Assembly (NCBI RefSeq): GCF_002837275.1
Contig: NZ_NXIF01000039.1
Span: 1-40,011 of the forward strand
Direction of reading: 5' to 3'
DNA: 40,011 bases
From: Malaciobacter halophilus
GTDB taxonomy: Bacteria > Campylobacterota > Campylobacteria > Campylobacterales > Arcobacteraceae
Shown: in pieces, positions 1 to 9,329 of the stretch
How the letters are laid out: each line of letters begins with the position of its first letter
Position numbering within the stretch: position 1 is the first letter of the stretch
Made by a program: the position numbers and the translations under genes
The notes under the pieces: generated by a model
Told to the model about the DNA's origin: nothing
Seen by the model: only the letters and a program-made list of their open reading frames with translations
Database searches by the model: none

Positions 1-1992
1 ACACTTCAAGTAGATACAAACTCAATGGAAACAAATATTTTTAAAGGTATTATTGATTTTGATAAAATTAATAAAAACAAAAATAACAATCTTTCAAAAA
101 AAGAGCAGGATTTTTTAGATAATGAAGTTGAAAAACTTTGCTCTTTTCAAAAAAGTTATGAAACTTTTAAAAATAATGATTTAAATACAAAAACTTGGCA
201 GTTTCTAAAAAATAATAAGTTTTTGGCTATATTAATCCCTAAAGAGTATGAAGGTTTAGGTTTTAGTTTAATAGCTTATTTTAAAATTATAGAAAAACTT
301 GCATCTTGCAATTTAGAACTTGCAACTTTGATAAGTAATCTTAACTGCTCTAAGTTAATTTTACTTCTTTTAAAATATGGAACAAATGAACAAAAAGATC
401 ACTACTTAAGAAAAATTGCAAAAGCTCAAGAAATCCCCTACTTTAATCTAAATGAACAAATTAATAAATATGATGAACAAACAATAAATTCAATTGGAAC
501 TATATTTAAAAATAGTGAAAATAAAATAAAAATTAAAGTAGATTTTGAAATAAATAGTATAAAAAAAACAGATACTCAAACACTAATGGAGCTTGCATTT
601 ATTTTAAAAGATCCAAATAATTTACTTTTTAAAAAAAAGAACCTAGGAGTATGTATTGCTTTAATCGATTTAAAAAAAGAAAACTTTGTAATAGATATTG
701 ATAATATAATAGGAGCAAAACAAGGTATAGGAAAAGGCTTACAAATGCTAAATGATACTTTTAATGTAAATGAGTTTATATCATTTCAAAGTATCATTCA
801 AGGAAGAAGTAAATTAATTCTTAAAACAATTACTTCTCAAATACAACTTAAAAATAAAGATAAAATAACAGATAATAATTTTGAAGCTGTTGAAAATGAG
901 ATTGTGAAAATTGCAGCTTTTACTTATCTTTTAAAGACATCAAATAATCACTTATTAAAACTATTAAAAAATGAAAATGGGTTATTTGTGACAAGTTTGA
1001 TTATGAAGAGTCAATCAAGTAAACTATTGAAAAAAATCATGGGTAATACCATAGATATTTCAAATAATATTAATGCTACTAAAACTAAAGATAGCTTATT
1101 TATTCCTTCTTATTTATTTGCTATATCTTTAGCAAACAATAAACCATCAGATATTTTTATAAAAAATTTTGAACTACACAAACAAGCTATGATACAATTA
1201 AATCCACAGCTATTTGAAATGGCAAATGCAATTTATAATAATGATATTGACTCTTTTGATAAAATTGTTCAAAAGAGTGTAGCACTAACACTAAACTTAA
1301 ATATAAAATCACTTATCTATTTTTTTACTAAAGGAAAATTTATAAAAGTTGATAAAGGATTAAAGGAGCATAAAAAAAGAGTAATTTGGGCTACTACACA
1401 CTTTGCTGCATTGATTAATTTAACACTTTTATCAAATACAAAACTTCAAAATAAAGAGTTTTTTAAAAGAGATTTCACTTCTATACTCTCTTGGTTATAC
1501 TTAATTGTTTTGCTTATTAATGAGTATGATAATACTCAAAATAGTAAATATCGAATCTTGATTGATTATATTTGTCAATATGGTTTTTATAAGATACAAA
1601 AAGCAAAAGAGCGACTTACTCAAAATAGCACTTACTTTAAATTTTTACTTCCTTTTATTAGGTTTAATCCATATGCATTAAAACCTAATGCTAAATTAAC
1701 TAAAAAAATTATAGATTTACTAAAAGATAAAAATAGTCTAGATAAACTTTGTCAAAATTTATATTTTCCAAAAGATAATAAAGAAACTCTTTATAAAATT
1801 GAAGAGGCTTTAAAATGTAAAAACAGTTGTGAAACTTTAATACAAAGAGTAAAATATGCAGTTACTCATAATACAATAGAAGATACAATTTTTTTAGATT
1901 TGATTAAAGCTGCACATGATAAAGGAGTAATTACAAATGATGAATATACACAATTAATAGATTTTCATAATAAAAGAAATGAAGTTTTTTAA
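1..1992 (+). CDS. FadE-like acyl-CoA dehydrogenase homologue, degenerate, 5' end outside window
   Basis: The protein follows the E. coli FadE layout from about FadE residue 90 to the C-terminus. The N-terminal part has KEQDFLDNEVEKLC, then IPKEYEGLGFS, then YGTNEQKDHYLRKIA-QEIP, and the tail resembles the FadE C-terminal domain (DUF1974). The reading frame is open from base 1, and the residues before the first ATG (base 25, no Shine-Dalgarno) still align with FadE, so the gene very likely starts upstream. FadE would carry out the first, FAD-dependent oxidation of acyl-CoA in beta-oxidation. Here the serine/aspartate-rich FAD segment after the QEIP motif is replaced, and the VEGAN segment with the catalytic glutamate reads SLANNKP. 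It is therefore probably a non-catalytic paralogue. A thioesterase gene follows 39 bp downstream. Confidence 0.75.
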   Translation, partial: TLQVDTNSMETNIFKGIIDFDKINKNKNNNLSKKEQDFLDNEVEKLCSFQKSYETFKNNDLNTKTWQFLKNNKFLAILIPKEYEGLGFSLIAYFKIIEKLASCNLELATLISNLNCSKLILLLLKYGTNEQKDHYLRKIAKAQEIPYFNLNEQINKYDEQTINSIGTIFKNSENKIKIKVDFEINSIKKTDTQTLMELAFILKDPNNLLFKKKNLGVCIALIDLKKENFVIDIDNIIGAKQGIGKGLQMLNDTFNVNEFISFQSIIQGRSKLILKTITSQIQLKNKDKITDNNFEAVENEIVKIAAFTYLLKTSNNHLLKLLKNENGLFVTSLIMKSQSSKLLKKIMGNTIDISNNINATKTKDSLFIPSYLFAISLANNKPSDIFIKNFELHKQAMIQLNPQLFEMANAIYNNDIDSFDKIVQKSVALTLNLNIKSLIYFFTKGKFIKVDKGLKEHKKRVIWATTHFAALINLTLLSNTKLQNKEFFKRDFTSILSWLYLIVLLINEYDNTQNSKYRILIDYICQYGFYKIQKAKERLTQNSTYFKFLLPFIRFNPYALKPNAKLTKKIIDLLKDKNSLDKLCQNLYFPKDNKETLYKIEEALKCKNSCETLIQRVKYAVTHNTIEDTIFLDLIKAAHDKGVITNDEYTQLIDFHNKRNEVF

Positions 1993-2031
1993 ACAGTTAG
2001 TTTATGGTAAAATCCTTTAAAAGGAGAAAGT

Positions 2032-2478
2032 TTGGATTTAAATGCATTAAAACATAAACTACATACACAAATACCACTTACAAAATTTATGCAAATAGAT
2101 GTAAAAAATATTGAAGACAATTGTTTAATCACTACTGCACCTTTAAAACCAAATATAAATGATAAACTTACAGGATTTGCTGGTAGCTTAAGTACTTTAG
2201 TAACTATATCTGCATGGAGTGCATGTTATTTAAATGTTATTAAGCTAGGTTTTAAAGAAGACTGTATGATTGCTGTAATAAAAAGCGATACTGCATATAG
2301 AGCTCCTGTAACAAAAGAACTTTACTGTAAAACTATTTTACCTTCAAAAGAGCAGTTACAAACATTAAAAAGAAAACTTCAAGAAAAGAAAAGTGCTTCT
2401 ATTAGAATAAAATCTCAATTATTACAAGATGATAAGGTTTGTGTAGATTTTGAAGGAATATATGTTATTAAGATTTAA
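2032..2478 (+). CDS. YiiD C-terminal-type thioesterase (hotdog fold)
   Basis: The 148-residue protein resembles the YiiD C-terminal putative thioesterase family: an N-terminal helix, a KLTGFAGSLSTLVTISAW segment typical of the central hotdog helix, then strands including YRAPVTKELYCK. Such proteins hydrolyse acyl thioesters; the substrate cannot be read from sequence. The start is a TTG with AAGGAG at 2021-2026 and suitable spacing; no better in-frame start exists. It lies 39 bp behind the FadE-like gene on the same strand, so the two are probably co-transcribed and may both act on acyl-CoA. Its 3' end overlaps the convergent transporter gene by 11 bp. Confidence 0.7.
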   Translation: MDLNALKHKLHTQIPLTKFMQIDVKNIEDNCLITTAPLKPNINDKLTGFAGSLSTLVTISAWSACYLNVIKLGFKEDCMIAVIKSDTAYRAPVTKELYCKTILPSKEQLQTLKRKLQEKKSASIRIKSQLLQDDKVCVDFEGIYVIKI

Positions 2479-3364
2479 AAAATAGGTTTTTAAATAGTTT
2501 TAAATACTGTTTTGAACTTATTAAGGAACCTAAAACAATTAGAATACAAGCAATTGTTATAGTAATTGTCATTTTTGAAATACCAACTAAAACTAAAATC
2601 AAAGTTGAAAGAAGTGGTGCTAAGTATGCAAGAGAACCCAATAGTTTTATATCTGCATTTTTTAAAGCAAAATCCCATAAATAAAATGCACCACCTACTG
2701 GACCAAGACCTAACATTATTGCTGCAAAAAACTCAAAAAATGTTGGTATATATATTTGTTCAAAAATCAAGTGTGCAATTGCAGAAAAAAAAGCTGTTAC
2801 TATACAAAAACCTGTAACTGCAAAAGTGGGAATATGAGTTAGAGTTTTTGAAATTACTGAATAACTTGACCATAAAAGTGCTGCAATTAAGGCAAAAGAG
2901 TAACCTAAAATATACTTCATATCAAATTGTAAACTACCATCTTTTAAAACCAATAAAAAAGCTCCACTTAAAGCTAAAAGTGTTCCTAAAATATGAAACC
3001 ATTTTAATCTTTCATTTGGTAAAAATGAAGAGAATATGACAATAAGAAGAGGCCATAAATAGTTTATTAAATTAGCTTCAACAGCAGGTGCATTTTTAAT
3101 AGCAAGAAAATAAAAAAAGTGGTATCCAAAAAGACCAATTACTCCAATAAAATAGGCTTGAAGTGGTATTTTAAAAAGCTCTTTAAAAACTCTTTTTTGT
3201 TTTTTTAACATTATAAGACCTATTAAAGAAGCTACACAAAAAGATATAGTTAATAACTCAAAAGGTGGAATTTTACCTGAATATACAGTAAAAAGTGCAA
3301 GACAAGACCATGAGAGTATAGTTAATAATCCTAATAAATTCCCTTTTGTTTGTTGTATATGCAA
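2468..3364 (-). CDS. DMT-family (EamA) exporter, ten TM segments
   Basis: A 298-residue, strongly hydrophobic protein with ten predicted transmembrane helices arranged as two EamA repeats, each about five helices. The opening GNLLGLLTILSWSCLALF and the mid-protein ILGYSFALIAALLWSSYSV are the paired EamA repeat starts. Family members export amino acids, nucleobases or other metabolites across the inner membrane; the sequence is closest in style to the YddG/aromatic amino acid exporters, but substrate is unproven. The start is TTG, supported by AGGAGAG six bases upstream. It diverges from the M48 protease gene across 85 bp and overlaps the thioesterase gene tail-to-tail. Confidence 0.8.
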   Translation of the reverse strand: MHIQQTKGNLLGLLTILSWSCLALFTVYSGKIPPFELLTISFCVASLIGLIMLKKQKRVFKELFKIPLQAYFIGVIGLFGYHFFYFLAIKNAPAVEANLINYLWPLLIVIFSSFLPNERLKWFHILGTLLALSGAFLLVLKDGSLQFDMKYILGYSFALIAALLWSSYSVISKTLTHIPTFAVTGFCIVTAFFSAIAHLIFEQIYIPTFFEFFAAIMLGLGPVGGAFYLWDFALKNADIKLLGSLAYLAPLLSTLILVLVGISKMTITITIACILIVLGSLISSKQYLKLFKNLFFKS

Positions 3365-3415
3365 TTTTCTCTCCTAATTTGAAAAATTTTACAATATTAT
3401 TCTTAAAACTATTTT

Positions 3416-3428
3416 TTTTTGCTAAAAT
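3416..3428 (+). promoter_or_regulatory. Promoter candidate for the M48 protease gene
   Basis: TTTTTGCTAAAAT: a T-tract followed by GC and a TAAAAT -10-like hexamer. The same block recurs at 24856 and three times in 36917-36995, each time before a plus-strand gene. It lies 21 bp before the ATG at 3450, which has AAAGGA as ribosome binding site. Confidence 0.5.
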
Positions 3429-3449
3429 TATATTAATAAAGGAAACACA

Positions 3450-4208
3450 ATGCATATAAAACACACATTTATACTAATACTATTATCTATATTTTTTATA
3501 GCTTGTACTCATAAAGCACCCTATACAAATAGAGCTCAAATGATATTAATCTCAAATCAACAAGAGTTAGCTTTAGGCGAACAAAGTTATGAAAAAACAT
3601 TAAAAAAATCAAAAGTTATAACTAATACTAAAGAATCAAAAAGAGTCAAAGATATTGGTAGAAAAATTGCACAAGTTACAAAAAAAGATTATAACTGGGA
3701 GTTTAATTTAATTGAAAATAGTGCAAAAAATGCATTTTGTCTTCCAGGTGGAAAAGTTGTAGTTTATACAGGAATTTTACAAATAGCAAAAAATGATTCA
3801 CAACTTGCAACAGTTATAAGTCATGAAATTGCACATGCTCTTGCAAGACATGGAGCAGAAAGAGTAAGTGCTGGTATGTTATCTCAAGGTATTCAAGCAA
3901 TTAGCAATATTGTTTTGGCAACTCAAGATTCTAAATATAATAAAATGTTTAATATTGCTTATGGTTTAGGAGCCCAATATGGTGTGCTTATGCCTTATGG
4001 AAGATTGCAAGAGAGTGAAGCAGATGAAATTGGTATTTACCTTATGCATAAAGCTGGTTATGATTTAAATGAAGCAGTAAAGTTTTGGGAGAATATGAGC
4101 AAAGGAGAAAAAGAGAATTTTGAGTTTTTATCAACTCATCCAAATTCAAAAACAAGAATAGAAAATATAAAAAAAATAATAAGTAAATTAAAACTGTCTA
4201 AAAAGTAA
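3450..4208 (+). CDS. M48-family metalloprotease lipoprotein (LoiP/YggG-like)
   Basis: A 252-residue zinc peptidase. Residues 1-19 are a lipoprotein signal peptide with lipobox FIAC. The catalytic HExxH is at H125-E126-IA-H129 (HEIAHALARHG), and the third ligand is probably E188 in the ESEAD (ExxxD) motif; both are intact. A conserved AFCLPGGKVVVYTGIL strand precedes the active site, as in periplasmic M48 proteases such as LoiP and BepA. The C-terminal STHPNSKTRIENI motif is also typical of the family. Length matches LoiP (about 250) and lacks the BepA TPR domain. It is expected to be anchored in the outer membrane and to degrade misfolded envelope proteins. A monocistronic unit is likely. Confidence 0.85.
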   Translation: MHIKHTFILILLSIFFIACTHKAPYTNRAQMILISNQQELALGEQSYEKTLKKSKVITNTKESKRVKDIGRKIAQVTKKDYNWEFNLIENSAKNAFCLPGGKVVVYTGILQIAKNDSQLATVISHEIAHALARHGAERVSAGMLSQGIQAISNIVLATQDSKYNKMFNIAYGLGAQYGVLMPYGRLQESEADEIGIYLMHKAGYDLNEAVKFWENMSKGEKENFEFLSTHPNSKTRIENIKKIISKLKLSKK

Positions 4209-4252
4209 TCAGTAATTAAAAAATAGCTCTTCACATTTATAAAAATAGTAGC

Positions 4253-4258
4253 TATAAT
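4253..4258 (+). promoter_or_regulatory. -10 box for the hybrid sensor kinase gene
   Basis: TATAAT in the context GTAGCTATAATTT, 26 bp before the ATG at 4285. A start of transcription near 4265 would leave a short leader carrying the AAAGGGG ribosome binding site at 4273-4280. Confidence 0.5.
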
Positions 4259-4284
4259 TTAAAAATGGCAATAAAGGGGTAGCT

Positions 4285-7200
4285 ATGTCTAATATAATAA
4301 AATTCCTTACTTTAATTGTTTTTACAAGTTTTGTATTTGCACAAAATATTGAATATAAACCTACTGTTAAACTAACAAAAGAAGAGATTCAATGGCTTAA
4401 AGAGCACCCCAAAATAAGAGTTCATGCGGAGATGCATTGGGAACCTTTTAATTATATTGAAAATGCTGAAGTTAAAGGCTATTCCAATGACCTCATTAGA
4501 CTATTAGCACAAAAAGTTGGTTTAAAAATAGAGTTTGTAAAAGCTAGCAATTGGAATAGTTTTTTAACTATGCTTAAAAATAAAAAGATTGATATAATTT
4601 CAAATCTAGTAGAAACTCCAAATAGAAAAGAGTTTGCAGTATTTACTAAAAAAAATGTTTTAAATATCTCTCCTGCTATCTACTCAAATCAAAAAGCAAA
4701 TATTTTTAAAACGCTTAAAGATTTAGAAAATAGAACCCTTGCTATTGTAAAAGGTTATTGGCAAGAAGAGTTTATAAAAAACAACTATCCCAAAATAAAA
4801 ATTATACTAGTAGATAATACAGTTGAAGCAATACAAGCAGTTTCAACAAATTTAGCTGATGCAACTATTGATTTAGGCCCTGTAATTAAAAATATTATAT
4901 CAAAATATGGTATTTCAAATATCTATTTTCAAGGTATTGCAAAAATAAATAACGAAGCAAAATATTTTGAAAAAATAGGAATTAGAAAAGACTGGCCGAT
5001 TTTAAGAGATATATTAGATAAAGCTTTAAACTCACTTTCATATCAAGAACGAGTTATGTTAAATCAAAAATGGTTTATTGATAGTTTTATTAGTAAAACT
5101 GATTATGACAAACAATCTATACAAAGTAAAATACACTCAAAGATTTTATCTTCAAGTGGTTACACAAAAATCAAATATGATGAACCTAAAAAAATACTTC
5201 TTTTACACTCTTACCATGCAGGTTACAAATGGACAGAGAATGTAACAAAAGGGATTAAATCTCTATTTCCTCCTGATTCAAATGTTACAATAAGTATTGA
5301 ATATATGGATACTAAAAGAAAGTTTGACAAAAAATATATTGAACTTTTAAAAGATAATTATGAGTATAGATATAAAAATTCAAATTTTGATTTGATTATA
5401 GTTTCAGACAACAATGCTTTAGATTTTATAGCAAAATATAAAGATAATATATTTAACCCTAAAATACCTATTGTTTTTACAGGTATAAATAACTTTAAAG
5501 CTTCAATGTTAAAAGGTATAGGAAATATTACAGGTGTTACAGAAGAACTTGCAATTAAACAGACATTTGATATTGCTTTAAAACTTCATCCAAATACTAA
5601 AGATATTTTTATTATAAATGACCAATTAACTACTGGAAAACTAATAGAAGAAAGATTAAAAAAACTTCAAGATGAGTATAAAAATAGAGTAAATATTATA
5701 ATTCCTAAACCACTTTCAAAAGATGAAGTTTTAAGAAGAATAGATTATTTATCTAAAGACTCACTAATTTTTTATAATCAATTTTTTAAAGATAAAAATA
5801 ATGAGTATTTTAATACAAATGAATCAATAAAAGATTTTTCTAAAAATTCAAAAGTACCAATTTATGGAGCATGGGATTTTTTATTGGGTGATGGTATTGT
5901 AGGAGGAAAACTATTAAGTGCATTCTCACAAGGATTAGAAGCCGCAAATATGGCACACTCAATTTTACTTGGTAAAAAAGCAGCTGATATTAAAATATTA
6001 ACTAAAAGTGCAACAAAATATATGTTTGATGAGAACTTTTTAGAACTATTTAATATAAATAGAAAGCTATTACCTGAAAATAGCTTTATAATAAGCTCAA
6101 ATGGAGTTGAATTAAAATCTAGTAGCTCTATTTTTTTATCAAAAGAAGAGAGAAATTATATTGATAAAAAAGGCCATATTAATATGTGTATTTTACCTGA
6201 TGCAATGCCATATGAAGGTATCAAAAATGGTAAACATGTAGGTATTACTGAAGATATTATGAAAATTATTGAAAAAAGAGTAAATCTAAAAGTAAAGCTA
6301 TATGAAACTAAAAGTTGGCAAGAGTCATTAGATGCAATAAAAGAAAAAAAATGTGATATTTTACCAGTTGTAGAAAATACTCAAGAAAGAAGAGAGTATT
6401 TAAACTTTACAAGACCATATATTCCTCAAACTATTGTTATTGCGACGAGAAACAATGAACTTTTTATAAATAGTTTAGATGAGTTATCAAATAAATCTCT
6501 TGCAATTATTGAGGGTTATTCATATGAAGAGATTTTAAGAAAAAAATATCCTAAAATAGATATAGTTTATGTTCAAAATATAAAAGAAGGAATAAATAAA
6601 GTAAGAAATAAAAAAGTTTTTGGATATATAGACTCTTTAGGAAGTATAAGTTATCAATTACAACAAGAAGGTGATTTTGAGATTAAAATAGCGGGGAAAT
6701 TAGAACAAGAATCAAACTTAGCAATTGGTACAAGAAAAGATGAACCTTTATTAAATACTATTTTTAATAAAGCAGTTGAGTCTTTTACACAAAAAGAACT
6801 AAAAGTTATTTATGATAAGTGGATTTCCGTAGAGTTTGAAGAAAAAGTTGATTATAGTTTAGTTTACAAGATTGCTTTTATATCTTTTTTGATTATAAGT
6901 TTTATTGTATTTTGGAATAGAAAATTAAAAAATGAAATACAAAAAAGAAAAATGATTGAAAAAGAGTTAATAAATGCAAAAAAACAAGCACAAAAAGCAA
7001 ATAAGGCAAAAAGTGAATTTCTTGCAAATATGAGTCATGAAATAAGAACGCCTATGAATGGAATAATTGGAATGACAACTCTTGCTTTGGAAAAAATAAA
7101 TAGTGATAAGCAAGTAGCTCAAGAGTTTTTAGTAAAAGCTAAAACTTCTGCAAATATGCTACTTAGAATTATAAATGATATTTTAGACTTTTCAAAAATT

Positions 7201-8529
7201 GAAGCAGGAAAACTTGATGTTTCTATCTCTTTAGTTAGTTTAAGAAAAACCATTAGTAATATTAATGATCTTTTTTCTCATATGGCAAAACAAAAAAATA
7301 TTGATTTAATAATAAAACAAGATGAAGAGATACCAGAGTTTATATTAAGTGATGAACTAAGATTATCTCAAATTCTTACAAATTTAATAAATAATGCTAT
7401 AAAATTCACTAAAGAAGGTTATGTAAAAGTAGAAATATTACTTGTAAAACAAGAAAAAAGAGATATAACACTAAAATTTTTAATTACTGATACGGGAAAA
7501 GGAATCTCTAAAAATAACCAAAGTAAACTTTTTAAATCATTTTCACAAGAAGACAACTCTATTTCAAAAGAGTTTGGAGGAACAGGATTAGGATTAGTTA
7601 TCTCTAAAAAATTAGTAGAGCTATTAGGTGGAGAGATTGGCTTTTTAAGTGAAGAGAACAAAGGAACAACTTTTTATTTTACCATTAAAACAAAACTACC
7701 AAAACAAGAAGATATTAAAACTTTAAATAAGAGTTTAGAAGAAGATAATAGCTATAACAATAGTATTGATGCTAGAGTTTTACTAGTTGAAGACAATGAA
7801 ATAAATCAAGAATTAGCAATAAACTTCTTAAAAGAGGATATAAGACATATTGAAGTAGCAAACAATGGATATGAAGCAGTTGAATTAATAGAAAAAAACT
7901 CTTGTTCATATTATGACTTAATTTTAATGGATATTCATATGCCAGTAATGGATGGATATAAAGCAACAAAAATAATAAAACAAAAAGATAAGTGCAAAGA
8001 GTTACCTATTATTGCAATGACTGCAAATGCTTTAGATAGTGATATTAAAAAGTGTTTAGAGCATGGAATGATTGACCATATAGGAAAACCTTTTGATGTA
8101 AAAGTATTAAAAGAAAAGATATTTAAAGTATTAAATAAAAATACAAAACAACATCAAGAAAAAATAGAAAACAACATCAAAAAAGAAGAGTATAAACTAC
8201 TTGATACAAAAACAGCTCTTGATAGAATGATGAACCAAAAAGAGTTTTATAAAGAGTTTATGCAAAGTTTTATGACAAAAAGAGAGAACTGTATTGATGA
8301 ATTAAATGAATTAATAAAAAAGAATGAAATAGAAAAACTATTAAATGAGATTCACACACTAAAAGGATTGCTAGGAACTTTAGGTGCATATAAAAATGCA
8401 AAAGATTTTGAAAACCTTGAACAAATGATAAAAGAGTCTAAAGAACTAAACAAAGAAGAGTTAAAACAAAGTTTTAATAACTTTAAAGATTTATTAAGTG
8501 AAATAAAACAGTGGTTAGATAAAAACTAA
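4285..8529 (+). CDS. Hybrid sensor histidine kinase with two SBP_bac_3 domains and one ABC-type sugar/aromatic-binding domain
   Basis: A 1414-residue BvgS-like sensor. Order: signal peptide (1-19); periplasmic SBP_bac_3 domain (about 30-270); an ABC_sub_bind-type domain (about 300-585, starting [15 protein letters not shown]); a second SBP_bac_3 domain (about 620-855); one membrane helix (about 861-880); coiled linker; HisKA with phosphoacceptor H918 in SHEIRTP; HATPase with N-box N1033/N1037 plus DTGKGIS and GGTGLGL; receiver with D1216 in LMDIHMP; HPt with H1357 in HTLKG. All phosphorelay residues are present, so phosphate can run His-Asp-His to an unlinked response regulator. No regulator gene is adjacent. 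Ligands are probably small amino acid-like solutes; unproven. It ends at a palindromic terminator shared with yebC. Confidence 0.9.
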   Translation: MSNIIKFLTLIVFTSFVFAQNIEYKPTVKLTKEEIQWLKEHPKIRVHAEMHWEPFNYIENAEVKGYSNDLIRLLAQKVGLKIEFVKASNWNSFLTMLKNKKIDIISNLVETPNRKEFAVFTKKNVLNISPAIYSNQKANIFKTLKDLENRTLAIVKGYWQEEFIKNNYPKIKIILVDNTVEAIQAVSTNLADATIDLGPVIKNIISKYGISNIYFQGIAKINNEAKYFEKIGIRKDWPILRDILDKALNSLSYQERVMLNQKWFIDSFISKTDYDKQSIQSKIHSKILSSSGYTKIKYDEPKKILLLHSYHAGYKWTENVTKGIKSLFPPDSNVTISIEYMDTKRKFDKKYIELLKDNYEYRYKNSNFDLIIVSDNNALDFIAKYKDNIFNPKIPIVFTGINNFKASMLKGIGNITGVTEELAIKQTFDIALKLHPNTKDIFIINDQLTTGKLIEERLKKLQDEYKNRVNIIIPKPLSKDEVLRRIDYLSKDSLIFYNQFFKDKNNEYFNTNESIKDFSKNSKVPIYGAWDFLLGDGIVGGKLLSAFSQGLEAANMAHSILLGKKAADIKILTKSATKYMFDENFLELFNINRKLLPENSFIISSNGVELKSSSSIFLSKEERNYIDKKGHINMCILPDAMPYEGIKNGKHVGITEDIMKIIEKRVNLKVKLYETKSWQESLDAIKEKKCDILPVVENTQERREYLNFTRPYIPQTIVIATRNNELFINSLDELSNKSLAIIEGYSYEEILRKKYPKIDIVYVQNIKEGINKVRNKKVFGYIDSLGSISYQLQQEGDFEIKIAGKLEQESNLAIGTRKDEPLLNTIFNKAVESFTQKELKVIYDKWISVEFEEKVDYSLVYKIAFISFLIISFIVFWNRKLKNEIQKRKMIEKELINAKKQAQKANKAKSEFLANMSHEIRTPMNGIIGMTTLALEKINSDKQVAQEFLVKAKTSANMLLRIINDILDFSKIEAGKLDVSISLVSLRKTISNINDLFSHMAKQKNIDLIIKQDEEIPEFILSDELRLSQILTNLINNAIKFTKEGYVKVEILLVKQEKRDITLKFLITDTGKGISKNNQSKLFKSFSQEDNSISKEFGGTGLGLVISKKLVELLGGEIGFLSEENKGTTFYFTIKTKLPKQEDIKTLNKSLEEDNSYNNSIDARVLLVEDNEINQELAINFLKEDIRHIEVANNGYEAVELIEKNSCSYYDLILMDIHMPVMDGYKATKIIKQKDKCKELPIIAMTANALDSDIKKCLEHGMIDHIGKPFDVKVLKEKIFKVLNKNTKQHQEKIENNIKKEEYKLLDTKTALDRMMNQKEFYKEFMQSFMTKRENCIDELNELIKKNEIEKLLNEIHTLKGLLGTLGAYKNAKDFENLEQMIKESKELNKEELKQSFNNFKDLLSEIKQWLDKN

Positions 8530-8533
8530 GTAA

Positions 8534-8558
8534 CATAAAACAGAAATTCTGTTTTATG
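8534..8558. terminator. Bidirectional palindromic terminator between the sensor kinase and yebC
   Basis: Perfect inverted repeat: 11-bp arms starting CATAAAACAG (8534-8544) and ending CTGTTTTATG (8548-8558), with a 3-nt loop. The right arm contains the yebC stop codon. There is no long U-tract on either side. Confidence 0.55.
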
Positions 8559-9264
8559 CCATATTTGTAAATACTGCTTGAACATCATCATCATCTTCAA
8601 GCTTTTCAAGTAGTTTACCAATCTCTTCTTGTTGTTCTTCACTGAACTCTTGAGGATTATTTGTTATTCTTTTTAGCTCTGCTTTTTTAAGCTCAATTCC
8701 AAGCTCTTCAAATTTAGTATTCATATTACCAAAATCTGTATAATCAGCAAGAGCAATACATAAATTATCTTCCTCTTCAAGCTCTTCTAAGCCTGCATCA
8801 ATCAATTCTAATTCTAGCTCTTCAAGATCCATATCTTCTGTTTTTTCAAACTCAAAAATTGCTTTTCTATCAAACATAAACTCTAAAGAACCAGTAGGAA
8901 CTACTTGACCACCATTTTTATTAAAATGCATTTTTACATTTGCAACTGTTCTTGTATTATTATCTGTTGCACACTCAACAAATATTAAAACTCCATGTGG
9001 CCCTTTTCCTTCAAAGTTTACATCTGTATAGTTTTTTGCATCTTTTCCAGTGGCTCTTTTTATAGCTGCTTCAATATTTGCTTTTGGTAAATTTTGTGCT
9101 TTTGCATTAAGAATAGCCGTTCTTAAAGCTGGATTCATTTCAGGATCCCCGCCACCAGCTTTTGCTGCAATTTCAATTGCTTTAGCTAGTTTTGGGAAAA
9201 CTCTTGACATATTCCCCCATCTTTTCATTTTGGCTGCTTTTCTATATTCAAAGGCTCTACCCAT
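8554..9264 (-). CDS. yebC: YebC/PmpR-family (TACO1) regulator
   Basis: A 236-residue YebC/TACO1 protein recognised over its full length: [17 protein letters not shown] start, [15 protein letters not shown] in domain [16 protein letters not shown] and NKNGG central motifs, and an acidic C-terminal domain. Members are cytoplasmic. They were first described as transcriptional regulators (PmpR), and recent work on the family links them to translation of stall-prone proline stretches. Length is close to the usual 240-250. The ATG has GGAGT upstream. A TATAAT -10 lies about 30 bp upstream. It is transcribed alone, toward the sensor kinase gene, with a shared terminator at its 3' end. Confidence 0.95.
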   Translation of the reverse strand: MGRAFEYRKAAKMKRWGNMSRVFPKLAKAIEIAAKAGGGDPEMNPALRTAILNAKAQNLPKANIEAAIKRATGKDAKNYTDVNFEGKGPHGVLIFVECATDNNTRTVANVKMHFNKNGGQVVPTGSLEFMFDRKAIFEFEKTEDMDLEELELELIDAGLEELEEEDNLCIALADYTDFGNMNTKFEELGIELKKAELKRITNNPQEFSEEQQEEIGKLLEKLEDDDDVQAVFTNMA

Positions 9265-9293
9265 AAATTACTCCAATATTTTATTTTTGGCAG

Positions 9294-9299
9294 ATTATA
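9294..9299 (-). promoter_or_regulatory. -10 box for yebC
   Basis: TATAAT on the minus strand (context GGTATAATCTG), giving a leader of roughly 25 nt with a GGAGTA ribosome binding site. Confidence 0.5.
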
Positions 9300-9329
9300 C
9301 CAAGATTGTAATAAAGATGTAATTATTAA

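Noticed and set aside
4265-4282. A five-codon mini-ORF six bases after the -10 box of the sensor kinase gene
   Set aside because: It overlaps the ribosome binding site and ends three bases before the real start. It could be a leader peptide, but five codons ending at TAG are easily due to chance.
9050-9322. 90-codon plus-strand open frame over the start of yebC
   Set aside because: It is an antisense shadow of a strongly conserved gene, and it has no ribosome binding site of its own.
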